The position numbers were made by a program, and so were the translations under genes. A stretch of DNA of 64,000 nucleotides from Epiperipatus broadwayi (Eukaryota; Onychophora; Udeonychophora; Euonychophora; Peripatidae). The stretch spans positions 186,001-250,000 of the forward strand of contig JAQFVV010000321.1 of the NCBI GenBank assembly GCA_028023455.1. Reading direction: 5' to 3'. Below the pieces are notes generated by a model that was not told the DNA's origin, searched no databases, and saw only the letters and a list, made by a program, of their open reading frames with translations. The first letter of the stretch is position 1. Every line of letters starts with the position of its first letter. Below, one piece after another: positions 60,001-62,051 of this stretch.

Positions 60001-62051
60001 AAAAAAAGTGTCCATTAAGTAATGGCCAAGTTGTGGGTTTGAAAAAGAAATTACAAAACTTGCGGCAAAAAAGAGTGTCGGTTAAGTAATGGCCAAGTTG
60101 TGAGTTTGAAAAAAAAAAATCTACAAGACTTGTGGTAAAAAAGAGTGCCGGTTAAGTAATGGCCAGAGTGTGGATTTGAAAAAAGAAATCTACCAGGCTG
60201 GCAATAAATAGAGCAGTTAGGAAATAGTGCATAATTGGTAAATCAATATTGGTGCTATTGAAAAAAGTTGTTAACGAAGAGATTAATAACAGTATATATA
60301 AATTAAGAGTAGAAAAGAGAACAAGTGAATTTGTTTTCTAGTAAGGACTGTTGAACTTCGGAAAAGGTAATTTCCGAAGTTGGGGGAGATGTGCTACGCA
60401 TTTGTATTGCATTATAATAATATCAGCAAATAATAGAAAGTTAAATACTTTAAATGCACATATCTAAAGATAAGAAAAGAGATAAATATTTCCGGTTTCA
60501 TCCCCCTCTCCTCTGTGCGGGAAACTCACGAATCTTAGAGGAATAGCAGTTTTGGAACATGGACCCGAAGCAAGACAAGGCTATCCCAAACTCCTGTGCA
60601 TGGATGAGAAAGGCGGTATTTGAGGCCCAGTGAAAACAAGAAAATTGTCACAAGATAACAGTGTAACCAGAAGACAGCATGCCGGCTGAAACCAGAACTC
60701 ATGATCCAGTGAACTCCGCCACTGAAGGTGCCAAAGCGGACTAGGGACTTATAGAGGCCATCTGTGCTTTATTATTATTTGTCGCAAGCTGCAAGGCCAG
60801 ATTAATATATTAAACTTGTTGTAATCATAAGGCCAGTAGTGTACATATAGTAAATTATTAGTAAGAGTATATATGTAACTTAAATACAGTAATGTTGACT
60901 TGTTGTAAATATGTTAATGTTGGTTTGTTGTAAATAAACATTTGTTATTGTTAATTATTGATAGTTGAAATTATTTAATTCATGTGCTTACCAGTAGTGG
61001 GCAGAGGACATTGCAAACTCTTAAACACTTCTTTTTTTTTAATAAAATATTATCTACCTATTTTAGAATCATGTGAACAACAAAAACAACAACAACAGTT
61101 TCCTATGAATTAATTTATTGAATCAAAAATAAACGAAACTTTGGACAAGTTGTGACCACAGCAAGTAAAAAATACCATTTTGGGGGGCATAAAAAATACA
61201 GCAGCCAAAAGTAACACGCAAATAAAATAACAGGGAACCAAAACAAAAAAAGATAGTCACTTCGTCAACTTCTGTGGCCGGCAATTCACTCAGCTTCAAC
61301 CAATTTTGACAACTTACAGATGACATTTTACTGTTCTCGCAAGGATTCACATGTAAACTTACCTTTGCGCATGAAATCAGGAAAAACTCTGCTGAAAAGA
61401 ATAACTTTTTGAAGTTGTGTGCAGTTCAAAACCATAGACAAGCGTGTGTGACGATATGACATTTCTTAATATGTAATACTAATTCCACTACGTTTTCTAA
61501 AAAATTTCCAACAATGAATTTTTGAAGAGTTTCGCCTCTTTCAAATACGGCCACCATCAAATCAGACCGTAGTGAGAGTTCAATAGCACTCGCTTGAGGA
61601 ATACTGTCGCAATGCAACGGGCACAGTATTTCATTACGTAATCATAGAATACATCGCCCTCAGGCGGCCTGGGATTCAGTATACATACTATTACCATAAA
61701 AGAAAATATACATTTAAATTGCTATTTTTATAATGAAATATTTTTTTCCTCAATTATAGTCATTGTTCCTAATAATATATATGTGTGTGTATCTAACAAA
61801 ATCTGATACATCAAAAGTTTTAATCTTTTAAGATTAATAATTTTAGCATAAAACTGTAAAATGTTCTGTGTAATAGATTTTATTACATATACATTATGCA
61901 TAGTACATATTTAATATGTAATTTTTAGATAACAAAAAGGTTGATTGATTTGACCCCAGTTTTACGAAATATTATGCCTTTGGGAACTCCATGAGATACC
62001 AAGGGCATTTCTGCATTAATTTCAAATCACTTATCATTAATAAAGGAAAAG
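14990..62051 (+). CDS. AP5M1: AP-5 adaptor complex mu subunit, N-terminal part (multi-exon gene, continues past the window)
   Basis: AP5M1 is the medium subunit of the AP-5 heterotetramer, which works with SPG11/SPG15 on late endosomes and lysosomes in retrieval trafficking. Six exons join in frame: 14990-15051, 25045-25171, 36350-36451, 38227-38291, 42143-42221 and 61929-62051. Together they give 186 codons. They follow the vertebrate protein closely: an FSR-YPTVE junction, then NYVPV, KQF...RDTCKR, LWPV, CCLPLVDNK, SGFSFLL and MPLGT. Every junction has GT-AG borders and matching phases (2, 0, 0, 2, 0, 0). The missing C-terminal part is the mu-homology domain. Introns are 1.8-20 kb and full of transposons. 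The odd point is the in-frame TGA at codon 167 in exon 6. Identity is firm from motif order; whether this allele makes full-length protein is open. Confidence 0.88.
15052..18779. other. AP5M1 intron 1, 5' part, no gene recognised
   Basis: AT-rich sequence. The plus frame 15985-16167 and the minus frame 16804-16571 have no recognisable motif and no splice context; I would not call them genes. Confidence 0.5.
18780..19391. mobile_element. Foldback element with about 130-bp arms, carrying a family A MITE in its spacer
   Basis: The left arm 18780-18907 (ccatcaataattg, ggttagagcttattcttta, ttcaagcc region) returns as its reverse complement at 19262-19391. Between the arms lies a family A MITE fragment. 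The arms are highly similar, with a few substitutions and a small insertion (gaccaccta in the left arm). No coding potential. Confidence 0.75.
19066..19250. mobile_element. MITE family A, partial copy
   Basis: Starts at a catcacatgatc end, then runs gtgcagtgctctcagatcta to tactgaatggcgctattg and ggagagttttgcc. It is a one-armed fragment sitting in the spacer of the foldback at 18780-19391. Confidence 0.65.
19508..19740. repeat. Perfect 233-bp palindrome
   Basis: From 19508 (ATTACATTCATATCGG) to 19740 (CCGATATGAATGTAAT) the sequence is its own reverse complement around base 19624, with no mismatch that I can find and no spacer. Each arm is 116 bases. An atattattaatt string lies near both ends. 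It could be a very young foldback insertion, or a template-switch or assembly artefact. Confidence 0.9.
19741..20617. other. AP5M1 intron 1, AT-rich, no gene
   Basis: A short inverted pair (ccattctacca at about 20088 and tggtagaatgg at about 20163) sits in this stretch. The 71-codon frame 20017-20232 has no recognisable motif. Confidence 0.4.
20618..21950. mobile_element. Very long inverted repeat (foldback), arms near 490 bp
   Basis: The left arm 20618-21105 and right arm 21455-21950 are imperfect reverse complements. For example, the left cgatacaattttatatatacaac and tgatatagagattc... blocks are mirrored by gttgtatagg and gaatctctgtatcg on the right. The spacer is about 350 bp. The 72-codon frame at 21116-21334 falls in the spacer and looks non-coding. 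Confidence 0.65.
21951..22229. other. AT-rich intron sequence
   Basis: Nothing recognised. Confidence 0.4.
22230..22710 (-). other. Compositionally distinct block of unknown origin with a 97-codon minus-strand frame
   Basis: This block is clearly richer in G and C than its surroundings. The minus-strand frame 22682-22389 encodes a Cys-rich 97-residue peptide (CGSHGCPASFWCC in its second half). I do not recognise it, and it has no neighbouring exon or obvious splice context. Possibilities are a decayed transposon piece, a retrocopied transcript or a non-coding RNA. I would not call it a gene. Confidence 0.3.
22913..23009 (-). mobile_element. tRNA-derived SINE (family 1)
   Basis: On the minus strand it starts GCATTGGTGGTCGAGAGG (A-box region) and carries a mutated B box. 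It ends in an A tail seen as poly-T near 22903-22915 on the plus strand. It is nearly identical to the copy at 51113-51213. The acceptor-like ends GCATTGG and CCGATGC pair, but the anticodon loop is too long for a working tRNA. No target-site duplication is clear. Confidence 0.8.
23010..24488. other. AP5M1 intron 1, no gene
   Basis: AT-rich with short simple repeats. Nothing recognised. Confidence 0.45.
24489..24996. mobile_element. Foldback element ending about 50 bp before AP5M1 exon 2
   Basis: The arms of roughly 245 bp mirror around 24782. Outer pairs are gttgctacataaaatg/catttatagcaac-like ends. Then come gcatgc/gcatgc, agcttttgatgttgcc/ggcaacatcaaaagct and gacaatccctgaggct/agcctcagggattgtc, with ttctcattaaccta/taggttaatgagaa innermost. 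The left side of the element contains the 62-codon minus frame 24757-24569, which is only repeat sequence. The element sits directly upstream of the exon 2 acceptor region. Confidence 0.75.
25045..25171 (+). CDS. AP5M1: AP5M1 exon 2
   Basis: The acceptor tttgtag ends at 25044 and the donor GTATTA starts at 25172. The first base completes the split Arg codon; then come 42 codons. They include HYPTVEIRAK, ENYVPV and the helix SLHQELR. These match the conserved YPTVE and YVPV blocks of AP5M1. The exon ends in phase 0 at GKQ. Confidence 0.92.
25172..25560. other. AP5M1 intron 2, start
   Basis: AT-rich with a TA/TG microsatellite around 25465-25490. No gene. Confidence 0.5.
25899..26498 (+). CDS. 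RTE LINE endonuclease domain (ORF 5' part, ends by frameshift)
   Basis: 199 codons from the ATG at 25899. After about 45 residues of leader comes an apurinic-like endonuclease of the exonuclease-endonuclease-phosphatase fold, which nicks the target DNA for target-primed reverse transcription. Visible catalytic motifs are TYNCRSL (N53), CEVRR (E82), QVYAPTS (Tyr153) and GDFNARIG (D188, N190). The last blocks of the domain, including the SDH motif, are in the +1-shifted frame that continues in the next entry. The break falls in a run of eight A residues, so a one-base slip in the genome or in the assembly is the simplest cause. Confidence 0.92.
   Translation: MTDKNKAWPLFPGGCKVTNQGSSWWPKAEGAKNPLIADPGCHLMTTFYLGTYNCRSLSSEGRLQELEEELSYIKWDIIGLCEVRRKGEETIDLKSGHILYYKGTNIGNTSGVGFIINKKWKNNIVEIDGVSDRVARLVIQLNSRYQMQIIQVYAPTSSHSDEVVEDFYMDVQKAFDQSKHHFKIVMGDFNARIGKKNER
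26407..28857 (+). CDS. RTE LINE endonuclease C-end + reverse transcriptase
   Basis: The frame is open for 816 codons. The first 25 or so are out of the true frame, and real homology starts after the A8 run near 26488. The endonuclease ends with TGSDHRLV (S109, D110, H111). The RT domain follows, with KGKAPGNDGI, NYRPISLLSVLYKIF, VDYEKAFDSI, RQGDSISPKLF and the catalytic FADD (F563-D566, 28093-28104). The RTE C-terminal region carries LTYGSETWTL. The last codon TGA at 28855-28857 leads straight into the TGATG tail. Catalytic residues are all present, so this RT could be active if the upstream shift were not there. It copies its own RNA at the nicked target. Confidence 0.95.
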   Translation: MYKRLLIRVNTILKLLWETLMLELVKKMKDESAVGNFGYGNRNERGHRLVEFAEKEKLYIMNSFFEKNVKRKWTWKHPNEGTAELDYILTNRKYIFQDCNVLNKFNTGSDHRLVRCKIRVNVKLERQKLLRKTIFTVDIPNLQKHSNEFKLELTNRFQVLVDFEHDSDLNEINMKITDTLLKTATKIAGRKKQQLTNKISTETREFMKKRRNMKIYKNDALKRIEYLEFCKMVRKRVENDIRKYNCELARKAVEENKSLKNVKQHFGIGRKFISAIRKKDGIITKRRDDIMKLVEDFYQELYSNKEQVPPISITSSKLPRILNEEVRHAIKCMKKGKAPGNDGIIIDILKEAGEEIENFLAKLYTKCLNDKDVPDDWKNAVIILIFKKGDKEDIRNYRPISLLSVLYKIFTKIITTRLQRTLDFHQPREQAGFKSGFSTVDHIQVLREVIERTNEYELPLCLGFVDYEKAFDSINISSVIKALDHQGIDPGYCHILKNIYKNATATIRLHNDTGKVNIEKGVRQGDSISPKLFTAVLHEVFCGLKWETKGVKVNGDYLSHLDFADDVVVFANNASDLQEMLQELSDESRKVGLKINVKKTKVMFNRFAQNMKIKIDYDELEEVNSYKYLGQIINTDGNIMEEINHRIKLGWSAFGRNNLILKGNMPMCLKRKVFNKCVLPVLTYGSETWTLNRRAIQRLQTTQRSMERCMLGVTRRDRKRNVWVREQTGVTDLIEKIKRLKWSWAGHIVRRDDNRWTIEILNWIPRDCKRPRKRPHVRWMDEIRKCAGVMWRREAKDRRRWIKLGETFILQWIDNG
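28886..29161. other. AP5M1 intron 2, no gene
   Basis: Nothing recognised between the LINE and the next element. Confidence 0.45.
29166..31753 (-). mobile_element. 2.6-kb TG...CA element, copy A (solo-LTR-like)
   Basis: The element begins TGAAACAG at 29166 and ends GGTACA at 31753. It is flanked by CTAT on both sides (29162-29165 and 31754-31757). A related element lies in the opposite direction at 52196-54821. TG...CA ends and a 4-bp duplication point to integrase-type insertion, as with LTRs, but there are no direct repeats at the two ends, no RT and no integrase. It could be a very long solo LTR or a non-autonomous relative. Small frames such as 30040-29837 (minus) recur in copy B but show no known domain. 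The strand is given relative to copy B. Confidence 0.75.
33770..34050 (-). mobile_element. tRNA-derived SINE (family 2) with 3 x 42-bp tail repeat
   Basis: On the minus strand the head carries an A box TGACTCAGTTGG (34043-34032) and a perfect B box GGTTCGAATCC (33985-33975). Internal RNA polymerase III promoters of this kind come from tRNA. The body has CCTGAAGAAG ... CTCGAAACGTTG. The tail is three near-identical 42-bp units on the plus strand at 33778-33819, 33820-33861 and 33862-33903. The spacing between boxes and the lack of acceptor pairing rule out a working tRNA gene. Confidence 0.8.
33778..33903. repeat. Tandem repeat, 3 x 42 bp
   Basis: Unit aactgttagtaatatcacag..., repeated three times with one or two changes per unit, ending the SINE. 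Confidence 0.9.
34431..34644. repeat. 214-bp palindrome with no loop
   Basis: Mirror centre between 34537 and 34538 in tcagagctctga. The arms pair almost completely out to tatattgc / gcaatata. Each arm contains a CTGATGAAG...GCTGG motif facing the centre. It lies immediately beside the right end of the large foldback. Confidence 0.85.
34645..35039. other. AP5M1 intron 2, no gene
   Basis: The 67-codon minus frame 34904-34701 has no recognisable motif. Confidence 0.4.
35040..35620. repeat. Repeats of the 130-150-bp unit found in the 32-34 kb foldback
   Basis: At least two head-to-tail units (35210-35335 and 35336-35460) carry the ttttaatta.caaactttctacta, ata.agctagagaa, and tttttatt..gtattc landmarks. 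Diverged relatives sit on either side, and the block ends with an aacatgagcaaa segment matching the foldback arm. Confidence 0.65.
35621..36349. other. AP5M1 intron 2, 3' end
   Basis: AT-rich sequence leading into the exon 3 acceptor (tcatttaag at 36341-36349). No gene. Confidence 0.5.
36350..36451 (+). CDS. AP5M1: AP5M1 exon 3
   Basis: 34 codons, phase 0 at both ends. Contains FSSLRDTCKR and SLWPVLVVTQ, matching the conserved RD-S/T-C and LWPV blocks of AP5M1. Two acceptors are possible. The AG at 36348-36349 keeps the frame and aligns GKQ-FSSLRDTC with the family. The stronger-looking ctctcag at 36363 would shift the frame into a stop, so I chose the upstream one. The donor is GTAGGT at 36452. 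Confidence 0.88.
36452..36740. other. AP5M1 intron 3, start
   Basis: AT-rich, no gene. Confidence 0.45.
36828..37137. mobile_element. MITE family A, compact hairpin copy nested in another family A copy
   Basis: Arms aaacaaagcaaaactctccata...ccagaaggc and gccttctggcatccattgattg...tggagagttttgctttgttt pair well. Followed by the gatcatgtgatgttt end. Confidence 0.75.
37258..37476. mobile_element. Hairpin element nested in the family A copy
   Basis: Left ctataaagctatgagcccaaactgaaa and cagatctgaaccca pair with right tgggttcagatctg and tttcagtttgggttgatagctttata. The spacer is under 40 bp. Confidence 0.7.
37661..38226. other. AP5M1 intron 3, 3' part
   Basis: AT-rich, ends with a strong pyrimidine tract and cag at 38224-38226. 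No gene. Confidence 0.5.
38227..38291 (+). CDS. AP5M1: AP5M1 exon 4
   Basis: 21 codons plus two bases: NSLLFCCLPLVDNKVTHG region. The C-L/V-PLV block is conserved in AP5M1. A long T tract and cag precede it, and GTAAGT follows at 38292. The trailing TA is completed to a Tyr codon by exon 5. Confidence 0.88.
38292..38950. other. AP5M1 intron 4, no gene
   Basis: AT-rich. Nothing recognised. Confidence 0.45.
38951..39238. mobile_element. MITE family A copy
   Basis: Begins cacatgatcaccatttcc, contains gtctccata...aagcatagtaatcaatg, and ends with the complementary arm cttgcataggtgac...agagagttt. Diverged from the others. Confidence 0.7.
39439..41467 (+). mobile_element. Candidate solo LTR of about 2 kb
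   Basis: A block with markedly higher complexity and more CpG than its surroundings runs from TATAACGGTCGGGG (39439) to GCCCATTACA (41467). The ends resemble TGTAA...TTACA LTR termini with one change. The flanks are simple AT repeats, so a target-site duplication cannot be judged. The frames inside (39614-39844, 39783-40010, 39977-40171 and the 134-codon frame 40589-40993) carry no domain that I know. No internal region or second LTR is seen. Confidence 0.4.
41468..42142. other. AP5M1 intron 4, 3' part
   Basis: Contains homopolymer C runs (41581-41587, 41838-41846) and a short family A MITE end (cacatgatcactatttcttatgctt at 42020-42044). Ends in the exon 5 acceptor ttttttttag. Confidence 0.5.
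42143..42221 (+). CDS. AP5M1: AP5M1 exon 5
   Basis: One base completing the Tyr codon, then 26 codons: HIITSGFSFLLKMVDILG and the acidic end PSKDSE. Matches the SG...F.FL...D.L block of AP5M1 just before the conserved D-S-E. The acceptor is ttttag (42142) and the donor is GTAATT (42222). Confidence 0.88.
42222..44060. other. AP5M1 intron 5, start, no gene
   Basis: AT-rich. Nothing recognised. Confidence 0.45.
44061..44255. repeat. Two-copy tandem repeat, unit near 95 bp
   Basis: The unit landmarks tttcacatatagatat, aatcacat, ttcaa.aaacag and atatatttagtttctt occur twice head to tail. Confidence 0.55.
44256..46839. other. AP5M1 intron 5, no gene
   Basis: AT-rich. A slightly GC-richer block at 45060-45330 and a TA/TG microsatellite at 45676-45715 stand out but give no coding call. 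A diverged CTGATGAAG...CAGCAG motif (minus strand) lies at 46080-46115. Confidence 0.45.
46840..49353 (+). pseudogene. Gypsy pol remnant (RT, RNase H, integrase)
   Basis: Pieces on the plus strand: 46840-47241 is the RT finger region (PNPIICKA, ANCAMPIVIITKPNRQIRIC). 47303-47602 is the RT palm (QLDLNSTFHQIEV, LPFGIS), with the catalytic box altered to YLDN where YxDD is required. Around 47940-48060 lies RNase H (TTDASEYG, DKEVLAMVFAIKK). 48480-48870 is the integrase zinc-binding and core region (HKGHPG, RPWERLHIN, where the first catalytic Asp is normally found, and DVFSKWIE). 49123-49353 is the integrase C-terminal region. Frameshifts and stops separate all pieces. It is not a functional polyprotein. 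Confidence 0.9.
49620..50512 (+). repeat. 3' LTR of the Gypsy element
   Basis: Starts TGCTATATTTTG directly after the polypurine tract and ends in ACACAACA at 50512. A TATA-like and polyadenylation-like region lies near 50400-50440. No 5' partner is present, so the right end is set by the CA rule and is approximate. Confidence 0.65.
50513..51097. other. AP5M1 intron 5, no gene
   Basis: Nothing recognised. Confidence 0.4.
51113..51213 (-). mobile_element. tRNA-derived SINE (family 1) with 15-bp target-site duplication
   Basis: Flanked by AATTACATGGTCTTT at 51098-51112 and 51214-51228. On the minus strand it begins GCATTGGTGGTCGAGAGG, has a B box GGTTCGCGTCCC, and ends with an A tail. Near-identical to 22913-23009. 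The perfect duplication shows recent LINE-mediated insertion. Confidence 0.9.
51229..51657. other. AP5M1 intron 5, no gene
   Basis: The 94-codon frame 51220-51504 lacks recognisable motifs. Confidence 0.4.
51658..51909. repeat. Near-perfect hairpin, two 120-bp arms, 12-nt loop
   Basis: Left arm 51658-51777 and right arm 51790-51909 pair nearly completely (aatattaataagcc.../...ggcttattaatatt and gaatgaa/ttcattc at the loop). A second, one-armed copy of the same family, split by copy B, occupies 52117-52195 and 54822-54930. After the right arm, both share acaaaaacatcgcgctata and aataaatgtcttgttta. Confidence 0.85.
52117..52195. repeat. Left half of a hairpin-family copy split by copy B
   Basis: Matches 51780-51858 almost base for base and ends in ATAG at 52195, where the 2.6-kb element begins. 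Confidence 0.85.
52196..54821 (+). mobile_element. 2.6-kb TG...CA element, copy B (inverted relative to copy A)
   Basis: Begins TGTACCGG at 52196 and ends GTTTCA at 54821, flanked by ATAG on both sides (52192-52195, 54822-54825). The interrupted hairpin-family sequence has a single ATAG at this point in its intact relative, so the 4-bp duplication is real. End to end it is similar to copy A in the opposite direction. No terminal direct repeats, RT or integrase. A TATA-like aactatataaaacc lies near 53126. A frame conserved with copy A (53922-54149, 75 codons) shows no known domain and is probably chance or a relic. Confidence 0.8.
54822..54930. repeat. Right half of the hairpin-family copy split by copy B
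   Basis: Continues tgacatctgcaaag exactly where 52195 stopped in the intact relative (51856 on), through gcttattggcttattaat and aaaaacatcgcgctata. Confidence 0.85.
54955..55235 (-). pseudogene. Relic of a Lys/Glu-rich, probably coiled-coil, repeat protein
   Basis: On the minus strand one frame stays open for roughly 75 codons ending at a TGA near 54960. It reads as Lys-rich sequence with KAVQKKKANQKETDAEFKAF and a second FK-type repeat upstream. A neighbouring frame gives AKEKRDIENKATQEKEKK. Switching between the two frames restores a regular charged heptad-like pattern, so the region looks like a frameshifted remnant of a repetitive protein. No start codon, domain or splice context is evident. 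Simple purine-rich sequence is the alternative. Confidence 0.3.
55236..56765. other. AP5M1 intron 5, no gene
   Basis: AT-rich. Nothing recognised. Confidence 0.45.
56766..57425. mobile_element. Non-autonomous hAT-like element with GGGGCCC-rich ends
   Basis: The left end is CAGGGCCGGATCC...gtgcagggcccgattgg...gcggggccc. The right end (57380-57425) gives the reverse complement blocks ggggcccc, gtgcggggcccgattgggcc. GC-rich CAGGGCCGG ends are typical of a widespread hAT group. The interior is AT-rich without ORF. The last bases of the right end are altered, and no 8-bp duplication was recognised. Confidence 0.6.
57426..57779. other. AP5M1 intron 5, no gene
   Basis: Nothing recognised. Confidence 0.4.
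57950..58570. repeat. Imperfect T/G-rich subterminal repeats, about 130-bp period
   Basis: Four diverged blocks each contain a gttttta(g)a, a run such as ggaggggggtt or aaggggggttgcgggg, and a ggtttg.tttt(g/a)a...aattat ending. Confidence 0.5.
58592..59224 (+). repeat. LTR 1 of the short LTR element
   Basis: TGCTATG...ATTGCA. Differs from LTR 2 by scattered substitutions and small indels (for example an attatgtaagcat segment absent from LTR 2). Confidence 0.92.
59227..59236 (+). promoter_or_regulatory. Primer-binding site
   Basis: TGGCGCAGTC two bases inside the end of LTR 1, complementary to a tRNA 3' end ending in CCA. Confidence 0.8.
59466..59600. repeat. Tandem duplication, 2 x about 65 bp, inside the LTR element
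   Basis: The block attgaaagttaaaatgaaat...gtaaaagaat.ttatt...gttgtaaaa occurs twice head to tail. Confidence 0.75.
59945..60215. repeat. Tandem repeat, about 3.5 units near 80 bp, inside the LTR element
   Basis: The unit runs gttaagtaatggccaag, gttgtgggtttgaaaaa, aaatcta.aaaacttg, ggcaaaaaagagtg. Units differ by a few bases. Confidence 0.8.
60392..61015 (+). repeat. LTR 2 of the short LTR element
   Basis: TGCTACG...ATTGCA, following the purine tract and followed by AACTC. Confidence 0.92.
61704..61928. other. AP5M1 intron 5, 3' end
   Basis: AT-rich, ends in tttttag at 61928. No gene. Confidence 0.5.
61929..62051 (+). CDS. AP5M1: AP5M1 exon 6, with in-frame TGA
   Basis: 41 codons in phase 0 with acceptor atttttag and donor GTAAGA (62052). 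The start ITKRLIDLTPVLRNIMPLGT follows the AP5M1 block of helix plus PFGT. Codon 22 of the exon is TGA (61992-61994), where the family has an ordinary residue. After it the frame stays open to the donor, with DTKG and SLIKEK. A CGA-to-TGA change at a CpG, a sequencing error, or a loss-of-function allele would each explain it. The donor and the open downstream frame argue against long decay. Confidence 0.82.

Larger units (their letters stand above)
58592..61015 (+). mobile_element. Short non-autonomous LTR retrotransposon, complete, 5-bp duplication
   Basis: Two LTRs (58592-59224 and 60392-61015) enclose about 1.17 kb without an ORF. The flanks are AACTC at 58587-58591 and 61016-61020. Directly after LTR 1, TGGCGCAGTC (59227-59236) is a typical primer-binding site of the kind used by Gypsy-group elements such as 297/17.6. 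Directly before LTR 2 is a purine tract (gttgggggagatg). It is therefore a structurally intact LTR element that must borrow enzymes from an autonomous relative. Strand + by primer site and purine tract. Confidence 0.92.
57788..61695. mobile_element. TIR DNA transposon (about 1.5 kb) with 8-bp duplication, host of an LTR element
   Basis: The left end begins GGTAATAGTATGTATACTG and the right end is its reverse complement at 61695. Both are flanked by ATAAAAGA (57780-57787 and 61696-61703). An 8-bp duplication is the rule for hAT and P-like elements, but the ends do not start CAG, so I leave the superfamily open. After removing the nested LTR element, about 1480 bp remain. The left part (57950-58570) holds T/G-rich repeated blocks. 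The right part has short minus-strand frames (61350-61123, 61617-61426) without known domains. Confidence 0.8.

Noticed and set aside
61992-61994. TGA in AP5M1 read as selenocysteine
   Set aside because: The neighbouring gene may be a selenoprotein, but the AP5M1 family has no Cys or Sec at this position, and no SECIS can be assessed because the 3' UTR is outside the window.
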